This document shows, piece after piece, positions 43,388 through 51,293 of a stretch of 56,458 nucleotides of DNA. A model generated the notes under the pieces. That model saw only the letters and a list, made by a program, of their open reading frames with translations, was not told the origin of the DNA and made no database searches. Source of the DNA: Chromatocurvus sp964613795 (lineage in GTDB: Bacteria; Pseudomonadota; Gammaproteobacteria; Pseudomonadales; Halieaceae); the NCBI GenBank assembly GCA_964613795.1, contig CAZTJR010000021.1, forward strand, positions 1 through 56,458, written 5' to 3'. The first letter of the stretch is position 1. Each line of letters opens with the position of its first letter. Position numbers and translations under genes: made by a program.

Positions 43388-43573
43388 AAGAATGGTGAGT
43401 CCCGATGGGCGCGATGTCTGCTCGCGATTCCTGCTTAGGGGCCGTCTCGCTCAGATCCGGATGTTGCCATAAAGCCGCGCCACGGCAAAGCACACGCTGC
43501 CCCTCACAGAATTTGCACCGTTCGTGATCGATCAGCAGAACAACCGGCAAAAGCCTCGGACTTATCCCGCAGA

Positions 43574-44449
43574 TCACCTGAAGTCCGGCTCACCTTGCCA
43601 GTCAAAGAAATCCGGCATATCGACGGATACCCGATCGCCGTAGGCCGCCGGGCGCTTTTCGAGGAACGACGCCACGCCCTCCTTCGCATCCGCCGATGCA
43701 CCGCGGGCCTGCACCGCACGGCTATCGATCTGGTGTGCCTCCATGGGATGTGCCGCGCCGGCCATGCGCCACAGCATCTGGCGCGTCATGGCAACAGACA
43801 CCGGCGCCGTGTTGTCAGCAATGTCCCGGGCCAGCGCCAGCGCTGCAAGATAGAGCGCCTCCGGCGCATGGACAGACCGCACCAGCCCGCGCTTCTCCAG
43901 CTCATCGGCGTTCACCAGACGGCCACTCATGCACCACTCCAGGGCCGTGGAAAGACCCACTGCACGGGAAATGAACCAGGATGAGGCGGCCTCGGGGACA
44001 ATGCCGCGGCGCGCAAACACAAAACCGTAGCGCGCGGTTTCCGAGGCCAGGCGGATGTCCATGGCGAGAGACAGGGTGGCCCCCACGCCGACGGCGGCAC
44101 CGTTGATGGCAGCGATGACCGGCTTAAGGCTGCGGAATATGCGCAGGGCCACCATGCCACCACCATCGCGATTGACCCCGCTTGCCAGCGGGTCTGGCGC
44201 ATTGCCCTTGTGCTTTGCGTAATCGAATGTCTCGGCACCGGCCGACAGGTCCGCACCCGCGCAGAAGGCCCGTCCGGCACCGGTGACGATCACTGCCCTC
44301 ACCGCGTCGTCGGCATCGGTCCGATCAAAGGCCGCTATCAGCTCCTCCATCATGGTTACCGTAAACGCGTTCATGCGATCGGGGCGATTGAGCGTGATCG
44401 TGGCAATACCGTCCTCGACGACGAGCGTGATGGTTTCAAATGAGGGCAT
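43574..44449 (-). CDS. Enoyl-CoA hydratase/isomerase (crotonase family)
   Basis: A 291-aa crotonase-fold enzyme, probably hydrating an enoyl-CoA in fatty-acid or aromatic-acid breakdown. The oxyanion-hole segments are GAGRAFCAGADLSAG and AAINGAAVGVGATLSL. The catalytic glutamate is in RRGIVPEAASSWF, which is typical of hydratases with a single active-site Glu and a preceding GIVPE. AAGGAG sits 5 nt before the ATG at 44449. It is monocistronic and divergent from the alpha/beta hydrolase gene across 178 bp. The substrate cannot be read from sequence. Confidence 0.9.
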   Translation of the reverse strand: MPSFETITLVVEDGIATITLNRPDRMNAFTVTMMEELIAAFDRTDADDAVRAVIVTGAGRAFCAGADLSAGAETFDYAKHKGNAPDPLASGVNRDGGGMVALRIFRSLKPVIAAINGAAVGVGATLSLAMDIRLASETARYGFVFARRGIVPEAASSWFISRAVGLSTALEWCMSGRLVNADELEKRGLVRSVHAPEALYLAALALARDIADNTAPVSVAMTRQMLWRMAGAAHPMEAHQIDSRAVQARGASADAKEGVASFLEKRPAAYGDRVSVDMPDFFDWQGEPDFR

Positions 44450-44591
44450 AGCATCTCCTTATTGCCACAGAGCGGCCCGAAGTCGCGGGCAGCGCATCGT
44501 GCAAGAATACCAGCGCATGCGCCCCGGAGCATCAGACCTGCATCTGTGGGCATGCAGCGGCTGCGATGGCAAGGAGCATCACCGGCTCGGT

Positions 44592-44597
44592 TATACT
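44592..44597 (+). promoter_or_regulatory. Candidate -10 box for the hydrolase-sulfatase-methyltransferase unit
   Basis: TATACT lies 30 bp before the ATG of the alpha/beta hydrolase gene, in the divergent intergenic region. No good -35 was found at 16-18 bp; TGGCAA is at 19 bp. Confidence 0.3.
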
Positions 44598-44627
44598 GCC
44601 CTCGACACCCGCAACGGAAAGCAGCAC

Positions 44628-45536
44628 ATGGCGCGCACAACGGCCAACGGGATTGGCCTGGAGTACGAATCTTTCGGCGATGAAAACACAGAAGCGATTC
44701 TGCTCATCATGGGGCTGGGGACGCAGCTTACCGGCTGGCCAGAGACACTTTGTGAGGGCCTGGCAGCCCGGGGTTACCGGGTGATTCGCTTCGATAATCG
44801 AGATATTGGACTGTCAGATCATCTCGCGGACGCCGCCGTACCGAGTATTCCGCTGGTGGTGGGTCGGCATCTGCTGCGGTTCCCGCCCACCGTGCCATAC
44901 ACCCTTGAGGACATGGCCGAGGACACTGTCGGCCTGCTTGACGCACTGGGCATCGGGCGCGCCCACCTGGTGGGCGCTTCCATGGGTGGCATGATCGCAC
45001 AACTTGTGGCCGCAGGCTTTCCACAGCGCACACTGAGCCTGACATCCATCATGTCGACCACGGGCAACCGGGCCCTGCCGCGCGCCGACCGGCGCGCCAC
45101 CCGCGCCCTGCTCATGAAACCCAGGGACCCGCTCGACCCGGAAGCGGTGATCGCCCGCAACGTGCACGTGCGCAAGGCGGTGCAGAGCCCCGTCTACCCG
45201 AAAAGCGATGCCGAACTTTATGATGCCGCAGCCCTGGCGTTCCATCGCGGCGGCTACGACCCGGCGGGCGTTGCGCGACAGCTTGCCGCCACCATCGTCG
45301 CCGCGGACCGTCGGCCACTGCTTAGCCGGATTTCGGTACCGGCCCTGGTCATCCACGGAGACGCCGATCCGCTGGTCAAGCTCAAGTGCGGTCTCGACAC
45401 GGCACGGCACCTGCAGAACGCGGATCTCGAGATATTGCCGGGCATGGGCCACGACTTCCCGGCCCCGCTGCTGGACGTCATCGTCGACAAGATACATCAC
45501 ACCGCCAGCAGGGCCTGTTCAGAGGCAGCGACGTAA
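44628..45536 (+). CDS. Alpha/beta hydrolase
   Basis: A 302-aa cytoplasmic hydrolase without signal peptide, probably an esterase or similar. The nucleophile elbow GASMGG puts Ser118 as nucleophile, with the acid in HGDADPLV (Asp245 or Asp247) and His275 in GMGHDFP. The ATG at 44628 begins the conserved fold directly; the longer upstream reading runs antisense through the enoyl-CoA hydratase gene and is unlikely. One base separates its stop from the GTG of the membrane sulfatase-like gene, so it is coupled to it. Substrate unknown. Confidence 0.88.
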   Translation: MARTTANGIGLEYESFGDENTEAILLIMGLGTQLTGWPETLCEGLAARGYRVIRFDNRDIGLSDHLADAAVPSIPLVVGRHLLRFPPTVPYTLEDMAEDTVGLLDALGIGRAHLVGASMGGMIAQLVAAGFPQRTLSLTSIMSTTGNRALPRADRRATRALLMKPRDPLDPEAVIARNVHVRKAVQSPVYPKSDAELYDAAALAFHRGGYDPAGVARQLAATIVAADRRPLLSRISVPALVIHGDADPLVKLKCGLDTARHLQNADLEILPGMGHDFPAPLLDVIVDKIHHTASRACSEAAT

Positions 45537-45537
45537 G

Positions 45538-47157
45538 GTGCACTACCGACAGACCAGCAACGTCCTGATCACCACTGCGGCACTCCTCCTCGTGTTTGTC
45601 GCTCTGGTGTTGCCAAACCGGCTGGACTGGATAAGGGGCGTCGCCTTCAATGTTTTTCCGCTCGAGCTGGTGGTGATCGGCCTGTTGCTGCTACTGCCCG
45701 CACGCGCAGGGGATGGCGCCCGTATCGTCCTGGCGCTGTTACTGGGCCTCTCGATACTGCTGCGAACCGCGGATCTCATCACCCATGAGATCTTTGCCCG
45801 ACGCTTCAACCTAATCTTCGACACCCATTTACTGGCCGATGCCGGTCGCCTGCTGAGCGGTGCACTGGGCAGTCTGGCGTGGTTGCTGGCAGGCCTGTTG
45901 ATGGTACTGCTGGCGGGGCTGCTGTGCTGGCTGGCCTTTGTCACGCTCGGACGTCTTCAGCGCGTTCTGCAGCGAAGGCCACGCGTCTCTCTGCTGACGC
46001 TTGTGGCGCTGCTGATCGCCTGGGGCCTGCTGAAACAGCTGGGCGGGGTACCCCGGGCGGATGCCTTTGCATTCCGGCAGCTGGTGGAGCACGGGCAGGA
46101 TACGATCAGCAGCATCCGGGATATCCGGGTGTTCAACGAGACGGTGGGTAATGACCCCATGGCCGGGAAAGCAGACGTCTCGCTGCTCTCAAAACTTGAG
46201 GGCAAGGACGTGTTCATCGTCTTTGCCGAATCCTACGGGCGGGCGTTACTGGAGCGCGATCCTTTCGCCGAATCGGTAAACGCCAGGCTGAGCTGGGCCC
46301 AGGACACGCTCGAGGCAGATGGCGCGCAGATGCGCAGCGCCTTTCTGACCGCCGCCACAGTGGGCGGGCAGAGCTGGCTCAACCATGCCACCTTGCTGTC
46401 AGGTGCCTGGATTGACAGTGAAACGCGTTTCAGAAGCCTGGTTGTCAGTGATCGGGTCCCACTCAACCGTCTCTTTCGTGACGCCGGCTGGCGAACCGTC
46501 GCTGCCCTGCCTGCTATCAGCATGGCCTGGCCTGAAGGCGCCTATTACGGCTATGACCGCATCTATCATGCCCATAATTTTGGCTACGAGGGCGAGCCCT
46601 TCAACTGGGTCACCATGCCTGACCAGTACGTCTGGTCAGCCCTGCATGCCCGGGAACGAGACAGTGGCGACGCAACGCGGCCGCCGCTGATGGCCGAGCT
46701 CGCCCTGATCTCGTCGCATGCGCCGTGGACGCCAATTGCCGAACTGGTGCCCTGGGATCAGGTGAAGGACGGCCGTGTATTCAATGATCAGGCGCTGGCC
46801 GGCCCCAGCCCCGAGCAGGTGTGGAGCAATGTGGAGACGGTGCGCGATCACTACCGACAGTCCATTGAATACATGCTGGAGACCCTGGTGTCCTACGTGA
46901 CGACCTTCGGCGATGAGAGCCTGGTGCTGCTGGTGCTGGGGGATCATCCAACCGCGCCGAGAATTTCGGGAGACGCGGAGGATCGCGATGTACCTGTACA
47001 CCTGATCGCTTATGACCCGGCCGTTATCGACGCCATTGCCGACTGGCATTGGCAGCCGGGCATGTTGCCCACTGCGGACGCTCCCGTGTGGCGAATGGAT
47101 CGGTTGCGCAATCGTTTTATCGAGGCTTTTTCCAAGCGACACAAGGATACACCCTGA
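45538..47157 (+). CDS. Membrane sulfatase/phosphotransferase superfamily protein
   Basis: A 539-aa inner-membrane enzyme of the alkaline-phosphatase/sulfatase superfamily, similar in build to LtaS and phosphoethanolamine or phosphoglycerol transferases. About five hydrophobic segments fill residues 8-165, then a periplasmic catalytic domain. Visible metal-site elements are Glu231 in FAESYG, the likely nucleophile Ser279 in GGQSWLNH, and Asp469-His470 in LGDHPTAP. The start is taken as the GTG at 45538, one base after the hydrolase stop; the ribosome binding site is weak, which fits coupling. The stop overlaps the ATG of the FkbM methyltransferase gene by one base (TGATG). It may transfer a phospho- or sulfo-group to a surface glycan or lipid; that is inference from the superfamily. 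Confidence 0.82.
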   Translation: MHYRQTSNVLITTAALLLVFVALVLPNRLDWIRGVAFNVFPLELVVIGLLLLLPARAGDGARIVLALLLGLSILLRTADLITHEIFARRFNLIFDTHLLADAGRLLSGALGSLAWLLAGLLMVLLAGLLCWLAFVTLGRLQRVLQRRPRVSLLTLVALLIAWGLLKQLGGVPRADAFAFRQLVEHGQDTISSIRDIRVFNETVGNDPMAGKADVSLLSKLEGKDVFIVFAESYGRALLERDPFAESVNARLSWAQDTLEADGAQMRSAFLTAATVGGQSWLNHATLLSGAWIDSETRFRSLVVSDRVPLNRLFRDAGWRTVAALPAISMAWPEGAYYGYDRIYHAHNFGYEGEPFNWVTMPDQYVWSALHARERDSGDATRPPLMAELALISSHAPWTPIAELVPWDQVKDGRVFNDQALAGPSPEQVWSNVETVRDHYRQSIEYMLETLVSYVTTFGDESLVLLVLGDHPTAPRISGDAEDRDVPVHLIAYDPAVIDAIADWHWQPGMLPTADAPVWRMDRLRNRFIEAFSKRHKDTP

Positions 47158-47903
47158 TGGCCTTGACAGAATGGCGGGCACGCATTGGACTGTGGCGCTC
47201 ACTGCTGATGTACTACGGCATTCCGGGGCGACAGTCGCGTATGCAGCGGTGCTATGGGCAGTTTATCCGGCGCGGCGACCTGTGTTTTGAGATCGGCGCC
47301 CACGTTGGCAATCGGCTGCGGGCGTGGCGGACCCTCGGCGCGCGGGTCGTGGCGGTGGAGCCCCAGCCCCTGCTGATGAGGACCCTGCAGCGCCGCTACG
47401 GCGCGGATCCGGCGATCATACTGGTAGAGAAAGCCATTGCCGCCGAGCCGGGTGAGGCGACGCTGTTTATCAGTACACGCACGCCAACCGTTACCTCGAT
47501 GTCAGCAGAATGGATAGCACGCGTGCAGCAGGACCCTTCGTTTCATGCCGTGCGATGGGACCGGGAAGTCAGCGTGCCGGTGACAACTCTGGATGCGCTG
47601 ATCGAGAAACACGGTGAGCCGAGTTTCTGCAAAATCGATGTCGAGGGTTTTGAGCTGCAGGTATTGCAGGGACTGTCCCGACCGCTCGCCGCCCTATCCT
47701 TCGAATACATTACGGCAACGATCGCGATGACGCTGTCCTGCATCGACCGTCTGGAAATGCTGGGTCGCTACGAGTACAACCTGGCTCCCGGCGAAACGCA
47801 TCGCCTGCGGTTTGATCGCTGGCGCACGCCCGACGACATGCGCAGTGTGCTCACGGCCTTGCGAGAAGGAAGCGGCGATGTTTACGCCCGGCTTCGCCAC
47901 TGA
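47157..47903 (+). CDS. FkbM family methyltransferase
   Basis: A 248-aa SAM-dependent methyltransferase of the FkbM family, which usually O-methylates sugars or polyketides. Motif I is CFEIGAHVGNR near residue 43, followed by VVAVEPQPLLMRTLQ (acidic SAM-ribose residue) and the FCKIDVEGFELQVLQG segment that marks FkbM. The ATG overlaps the preceding stop by one base (TGATG), so translation is coupled. As the third gene of the hydrolase-sulfatase-methyltransferase unit it may modify a surface glycan or glycolipid. It is convergent with the methyltransferase/GT4 pair on the minus strand. Confidence 0.9.
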   Translation: MALTEWRARIGLWRSLLMYYGIPGRQSRMQRCYGQFIRRGDLCFEIGAHVGNRLRAWRTLGARVVAVEPQPLLMRTLQRRYGADPAIILVEKAIAAEPGEATLFISTRTPTVTSMSAEWIARVQQDPSFHAVRWDREVSVPVTTLDALIEKHGEPSFCKIDVEGFELQVLQGLSRPLAALSFEYITATIAMTLSCIDRLEMLGRYEYNLAPGETHRLRFDRWRTPDDMRSVLTALREGSGDVYARLRH

Positions 47904-47918
47904 AGCCTGAGCCCGGAC

Positions 47919-48755
47919 CTACTCCGTTGCTTGCGCTGACGCACGGACCGGCACAGCCAGCAGATCTGTATGCCCTACCATGCAGGAACCGAAAACTACC
48001 TGCGACTGACGGAACCTGACCCAGTCCTCCAGTGCGCTCGTCTCAACACCGGAATTGCCCGCCACCGCAGCGGCGATACCCGTTATCAGCGCCGATAGAA
48101 GCGGTGCATCGGCGCCGTCAAGCACCCAGGGGCTGCTGGCGGAGAAGACCTGGAAGCCCGCCCGCGAGAACGCATCATGCATGGCATCTGCCGCCGCCGG
48201 TCCCAGCGCCGGACCAAAACCCTTATCGCGACGCTGGTCACGATTGAAGGCTTCGAGCACGGCATCATCCAGCGGATGGGACGGGGTCCATCGCGTCAGT
48301 CCATCGTAGTTAAGCGCGGAATACACGCCGACTGGATCCTGACCCGACGGCCTCTGCAGCGCCTGCGCCAGCGTCTGCAGAAACTCAGCAGACACCAGGT
48401 CAAAAAGCGCAGAAGCCGTCACTAGCCGCGCATCGTCCAGCGGCAGGATGCCAATGTCGGACAGATCCGCCGCAAACGTTTCGATACTCGTCTGCCCGCC
48501 GTGGCGTCGCTGTGCTTCGGCAAGCAGCGACGGATCATGGTCCAACAGGCGCCAGAGCAGCGGCCGGTGACCTGCGCCGTCCAGAGCCCGCAGCGTCGAA
48601 CCCGTACCCGCGCCCAGATCGACCACGACTGCCTCACGATCTGGCGAGGGAGCCGTCTGCAGCCAGTGTATGGCCCGCGCACAGAGGTCACTGTCCCGGG
48701 CACGCCGGTCGGCAGCCTCGCGAAGATCCAGCCAGTCGATACTGAAACCACTCAT
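47919..48755 (-). CDS. Class I SAM-dependent methyltransferase
   Basis: A 278-aa soluble methyltransferase without membrane segments. Motif I is VVVDLGAGTGS at 43-53; the second acidic loop reads LLDHDPSLLAEAQRR. Other segments are ETFAADLSDIGILPLDDARLVTASALFDLVS and, further on, YSALNYDGLTRW. The ATG at 48755 overlaps the GT4 stop by 4 bp (ATGA), so the two are coupled; the upstream reading adds 12 residues without a better binding site. It is the distal gene of a minus-strand pair facing away from the RibA-reductase genes and probably methylates a small molecule made by the neighbouring genes. Substrate unknown. Confidence 0.85.
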   Translation of the reverse strand: MSGFSIDWLDLREAADRRARDSDLCARAIHWLQTAPSPDREAVVVDLGAGTGSTLRALDGAGHRPLLWRLLDHDPSLLAEAQRRHGGQTSIETFAADLSDIGILPLDDARLVTASALFDLVSAEFLQTLAQALQRPSGQDPVGVYSALNYDGLTRWTPSHPLDDAVLEAFNRDQRRDKGFGPALGPAAADAMHDAFSRAGFQVFSASSPWVLDGADAPLLSALITGIAAAVAGNSGVETSALEDWVRFRQSQVVFGSCMVGHTDLLAVPVRASAQATE

Positions 48756-49810
48756 GACAATGCTATCTCCTCGAAAACGTCGGCCGCACACGCGGCCGTG
48801 TCGGCCCAGGTCGGCAAGCTACCGGCGACCTCGCGGGCGCCGGCCCGCAGCTGTCGACGCAGGTCCTCGCTGGTCAGCAGGCTGTGCAGCGCCGCCGTCA
48901 ACGCCTCCACATTATCGGGCGGCACCAGCAGTCCAGCCGATTCGGGCACCACGTCCGGTACGGCGCCGGCCCGTGCCGCCACGATGGGCAGGCCGGCCGC
49001 CAGTGCCTCGGCGAAAACCATGCCGTAGCCCTCGTAGCGAGAGGGCAACACAAACAGATCGGCATGCTGGAACTCCGCCTGCGCATTCTCTACGGCACCG
49101 ACAAAGTCGATACGCGAGTGGAGCGCCAGACGATTCACCTGCCGCTGTAATTCATCGCTCCATGCCGGGTCGAAGCCGCGACCGCCGACAAACCGCGCCT
49201 GCCAGGGAAGGTGTCTCAGGGGAGCGAGCGCATCGATCAGGACATCGTGTCCCTTGCGCCGCGTCAGTGACGCCAGCGCCAGCAGTCTGGGCGGCTGCCC
49301 CTCGCAGCGCGCGAACGGTACCCGGGCGGTGCCGGGCCGCGCCACAGTGACCTTGTCAGGCGGCACTGCAAACTGCGTGATCAGTATTCGCCGGGTATGA
49401 TCACTGGTTACCAGCACGGCGCGGGCCGCCTGCAATGCCCGCTGTTCCGACCGCTGAAAACACCGCTGCTGCACGTGATCGAGCCCGGATTCCAGCGCCA
49501 GCGGATGATGGCAGAGTGCAATAACGCGCAGCCGCTTTGTGTCTACCGGCGCCAGAGCCGCCTCATCAAAGGCGCCCAGAGCCAGCCCATCGATGATAAC
49601 CAGAGCATCGTCAGGCAGAGCAGTCAGCGCTTCGCGCGCCTCCTGCAGTGCCTGCTGGTCGGGAAAGGGAAAACGTCCTGACAGCGAGAGTGTTGTCACC
49701 TCCAGCCCCAGTTGGCGCAGCTCCTGTATCAGTTGCCGATCGTATAGATACCCGCCTGTCAGCGTCTCGAGGCGTCCGGGGAACGCAAAATACAGTGATG
49801 CAATGCTCAC
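48752..49810 (-). CDS. Glycosyltransferase family 4 protein
   Basis: A 352-aa GT-B-fold glycosyltransferase. The N-terminal acceptor half starts with GGYLYDRQLIQELRQLGLEV; the C-terminal donor half has LLALASLTRRKGHDVLIDAL and the catalytic E-x7-E motif in SRYEGYGMVFAEALAAG, which marks GT4 enzymes that use NDP-sugars with retention. The start is a GTG at 49810. It is divergent from the RibA-like gene over 114 bp and coupled to the downstream methyltransferase. In this setting it may glycosylate a pterin-like or lipid-linked acceptor, which is inference from neighbours only. Confidence 0.92.
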   Translation of the reverse strand: MSIASLYFAFPGRLETLTGGYLYDRQLIQELRQLGLEVTTLSLSGRFPFPDQQALQEAREALTALPDDALVIIDGLALGAFDEAALAPVDTKRLRVIALCHHPLALESGLDHVQQRCFQRSEQRALQAARAVLVTSDHTRRILITQFAVPPDKVTVARPGTARVPFARCEGQPPRLLALASLTRRKGHDVLIDALAPLRHLPWQARFVGGRGFDPAWSDELQRQVNRLALHSRIDFVGAVENAQAEFQHADLFVLPSRYEGYGMVFAEALAAGLPIVAARAGAVPDVVPESAGLLVPPDNVEALTAALHSLLTSEDLRRQLRAGAREVAGSLPTWADTAACAADVFEEIALS

Positions 49811-49889
49811 AGTCGGTTTGATCCGTTGTCGTCAAGGTGTCGTAGTTTAAGGTTTTGTCGGGGCATACAACCGGGGTCACGCGGACGTA

Positions 49890-49903
49890 TGATGAAATCA
49901 TCA
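49890..49903. promoter_or_regulatory. Inverted repeat in the divergent GT4/RibA region
   Basis: TGATGA-AA-TCATCA has 6-bp perfect arms in the shared upstream region of the GT4 gene and the GTP cyclohydrolase II gene, 21 bp before the chosen cyclohydrolase start. It is placed to control both directions. If the gene in fact starts at the ATG at 49889 it would instead be coding. Confidence 0.35.
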
Positions 49904-49924
49904 CAACATCAGTCAGAGTGTCCT

Positions 49925-50560
49925 ATGGCGAAGCCTGAAGCAACCCGCATGACCAGCACAAGGATTCCGACGGAGCACGGCGATTTTCAGCTATGTTTCT
50001 ACAGCAATAACCTGGACAACAAAGAGCACCTCGCTCTTTGCATGGGCGACCTGAGCAGTGTCGAGTCCGTTCTGGTCCGGCTGCATTCTGAATGTTTTAC
50101 CGGTGATGTGCTAGGTTCACGGCGCTGCGACTGCGGGGAACAACTCGATCGCTCCCTCGCGATGGTCGCTGCGGCCGGCGTCGGCGTGGTCATCTATCTG
50201 CGGCAGGAAGGCCGCGGCATCGGCCTGCTCGAAAAGCTGCGGGCCTACAATCTCCAGGATCAGGGCTATGACACAGTCGACGCCAACCTGATGCTGGGGC
50301 ATGGCGCCGATGAGCGCGATTACTCCCTGGCGGCGCTGATCCTGGAAGACCTGGGCGTTCGCTCCGTGCGGCTGATGACCAACAATCCAGCGAAGATCCT
50401 GGCGCTGGAAGCGGCGGGAATCGCTGTCTCGGAGAGGGTGTCGCTCGCCGTCAACGCCAATTTCGATAACGCGAACTATCTGCTGACCAAAGCACAGCGC
50501 ATGGATCATTTTCTGCCGCTCAAGCCGGTCAGGAAAATACAGTCAGCTCATGAGTCTTAA
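49925..50560 (+). CDS. ribA: GTP cyclohydrolase II (RibA-type)
   Basis: A 211-aa enzyme that opens the GTP imidazole ring to give 2,5-diamino-6-ribosylamino-pyrimidinone 5'-phosphate, formate and pyrophosphate. The zinc site is complete: Cys in ECFTGDVLGSRRCDCGEQ, with the C-x10-C-x-C spacing of RibA. The GTP-binding segment reads YLRQEGRGIGLLEKLRAYNLQDQGYDTVDAN. No RibB domain is fused. The ATG at 49925 is the likely start; two ATGs at 49889 and 49892 are possible alternatives. The gene overlaps the RibD-type reductase gene by 11 bp. It is not accompanied by ribB, ribE or ribH, so it is probably not the housekeeping riboflavin gene. Confidence 0.93.
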   Translation: MAKPEATRMTSTRIPTEHGDFQLCFYSNNLDNKEHLALCMGDLSSVESVLVRLHSECFTGDVLGSRRCDCGEQLDRSLAMVAAAGVGVVIYLRQEGRGIGLLEKLRAYNLQDQGYDTVDANLMLGHGADERDYSLAALILEDLGVRSVRLMTNNPAKILALEAAGIAVSERVSLAVNANFDNANYLLTKAQRMDHFLPLKPVRKIQSAHES

Positions 50561-51293
50561 TGATGATATTGAACGATGGTTGATGCGTGAGCAGGCGGAC
50601 TTCCATAGCACCCGCATCGGCCATGCTGACGCACGCCCCCATGTCACCCTGAGCTATGCCCAGAGCTGGGATGGCAGCATCACCACTGCTCCCGGAAGGA
50701 CCGTCGTTCTCAGCAGTGACGAGGGCATGCAGATGACGCATCAGCTGCGCAGCCTGCATGACGGCATCCTCGTCGGTATCGGTACCGTGCTGGCAGACGA
50801 CCCACAGCTCACCGTGCGCGAATGGACAGGCAGGGATCCACAGCCCATTGTGCTGGATAGCCAGCTGCGCATCCCCGCGTCCAGCCGGCTTTGCCAGAAT
50901 CAACACCAGACCTGCTGGGTTCTCACAACACAAGCCACTGCCGCCACGCAGAGCGGATGCGAACTGATCGTGGTATCCGGCGATGACAGCGGCCAGGTTA
51001 ACCTGCACAAGGCCCTCGACGTCCTGTACCGGCGCGGTATTCGCCATCTGATGATTGAAGGGGGCGCCGCGGTCATCACCGCCTTTCTGCGCGCGGGCCT
51101 GGCGGATGCTGCCGTGCTGACCGTGGCACCCGTGTTTATCGGGGGATACAACGCCATTGGCCAGCTGGACAATGCGGACACCGTCTCCTGCCCGCGCATC
51201 GCGACACTGCACAGCCGCCAGCTTGGCAACGAACTCATCGCCTGGGGCAGGCTTTGCTATACTAATGCAGTATCGCCGGATACCACCGCATGA
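50550..51293 (+). CDS. Stand-alone RibD C-terminal-type pyrimidine reductase
   Basis: A 247-aa protein of the RibD_C (dihydrofolate-reductase-like) family, which uses NADPH to reduce the ribosyl side chain of diaminopyrimidine phosphates. Family signatures are LSYAQSWDGSI, the substrate loop GIGTVLADDPQLTVR and LMIEGGAAVITAFL. The zinc-dependent deaminase half of bifunctional RibD is absent. The start overlaps the RibA stop by 11 bp and the stop overlaps the MDR gene in an ATGA, so these genes form one translational chain. By family the likely product is the ribityl-aminopyrimidine. Combined with the next genes the end product is unknown. Confidence 0.88.
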   Translation: MSLNDDIERWLMREQADFHSTRIGHADARPHVTLSYAQSWDGSITTAPGRTVVLSSDEGMQMTHQLRSLHDGILVGIGTVLADDPQLTVREWTGRDPQPIVLDSQLRIPASSRLCQNQHQTCWVLTTQATAATQSGCELIVVSGDDSGQVNLHKALDVLYRRGIRHLMIEGGAAVITAFLRAGLADAAVLTVAPVFIGGYNAIGQLDNADTVSCPRIATLHSRQLGNELIAWGRLCYTNAVSPDTTA

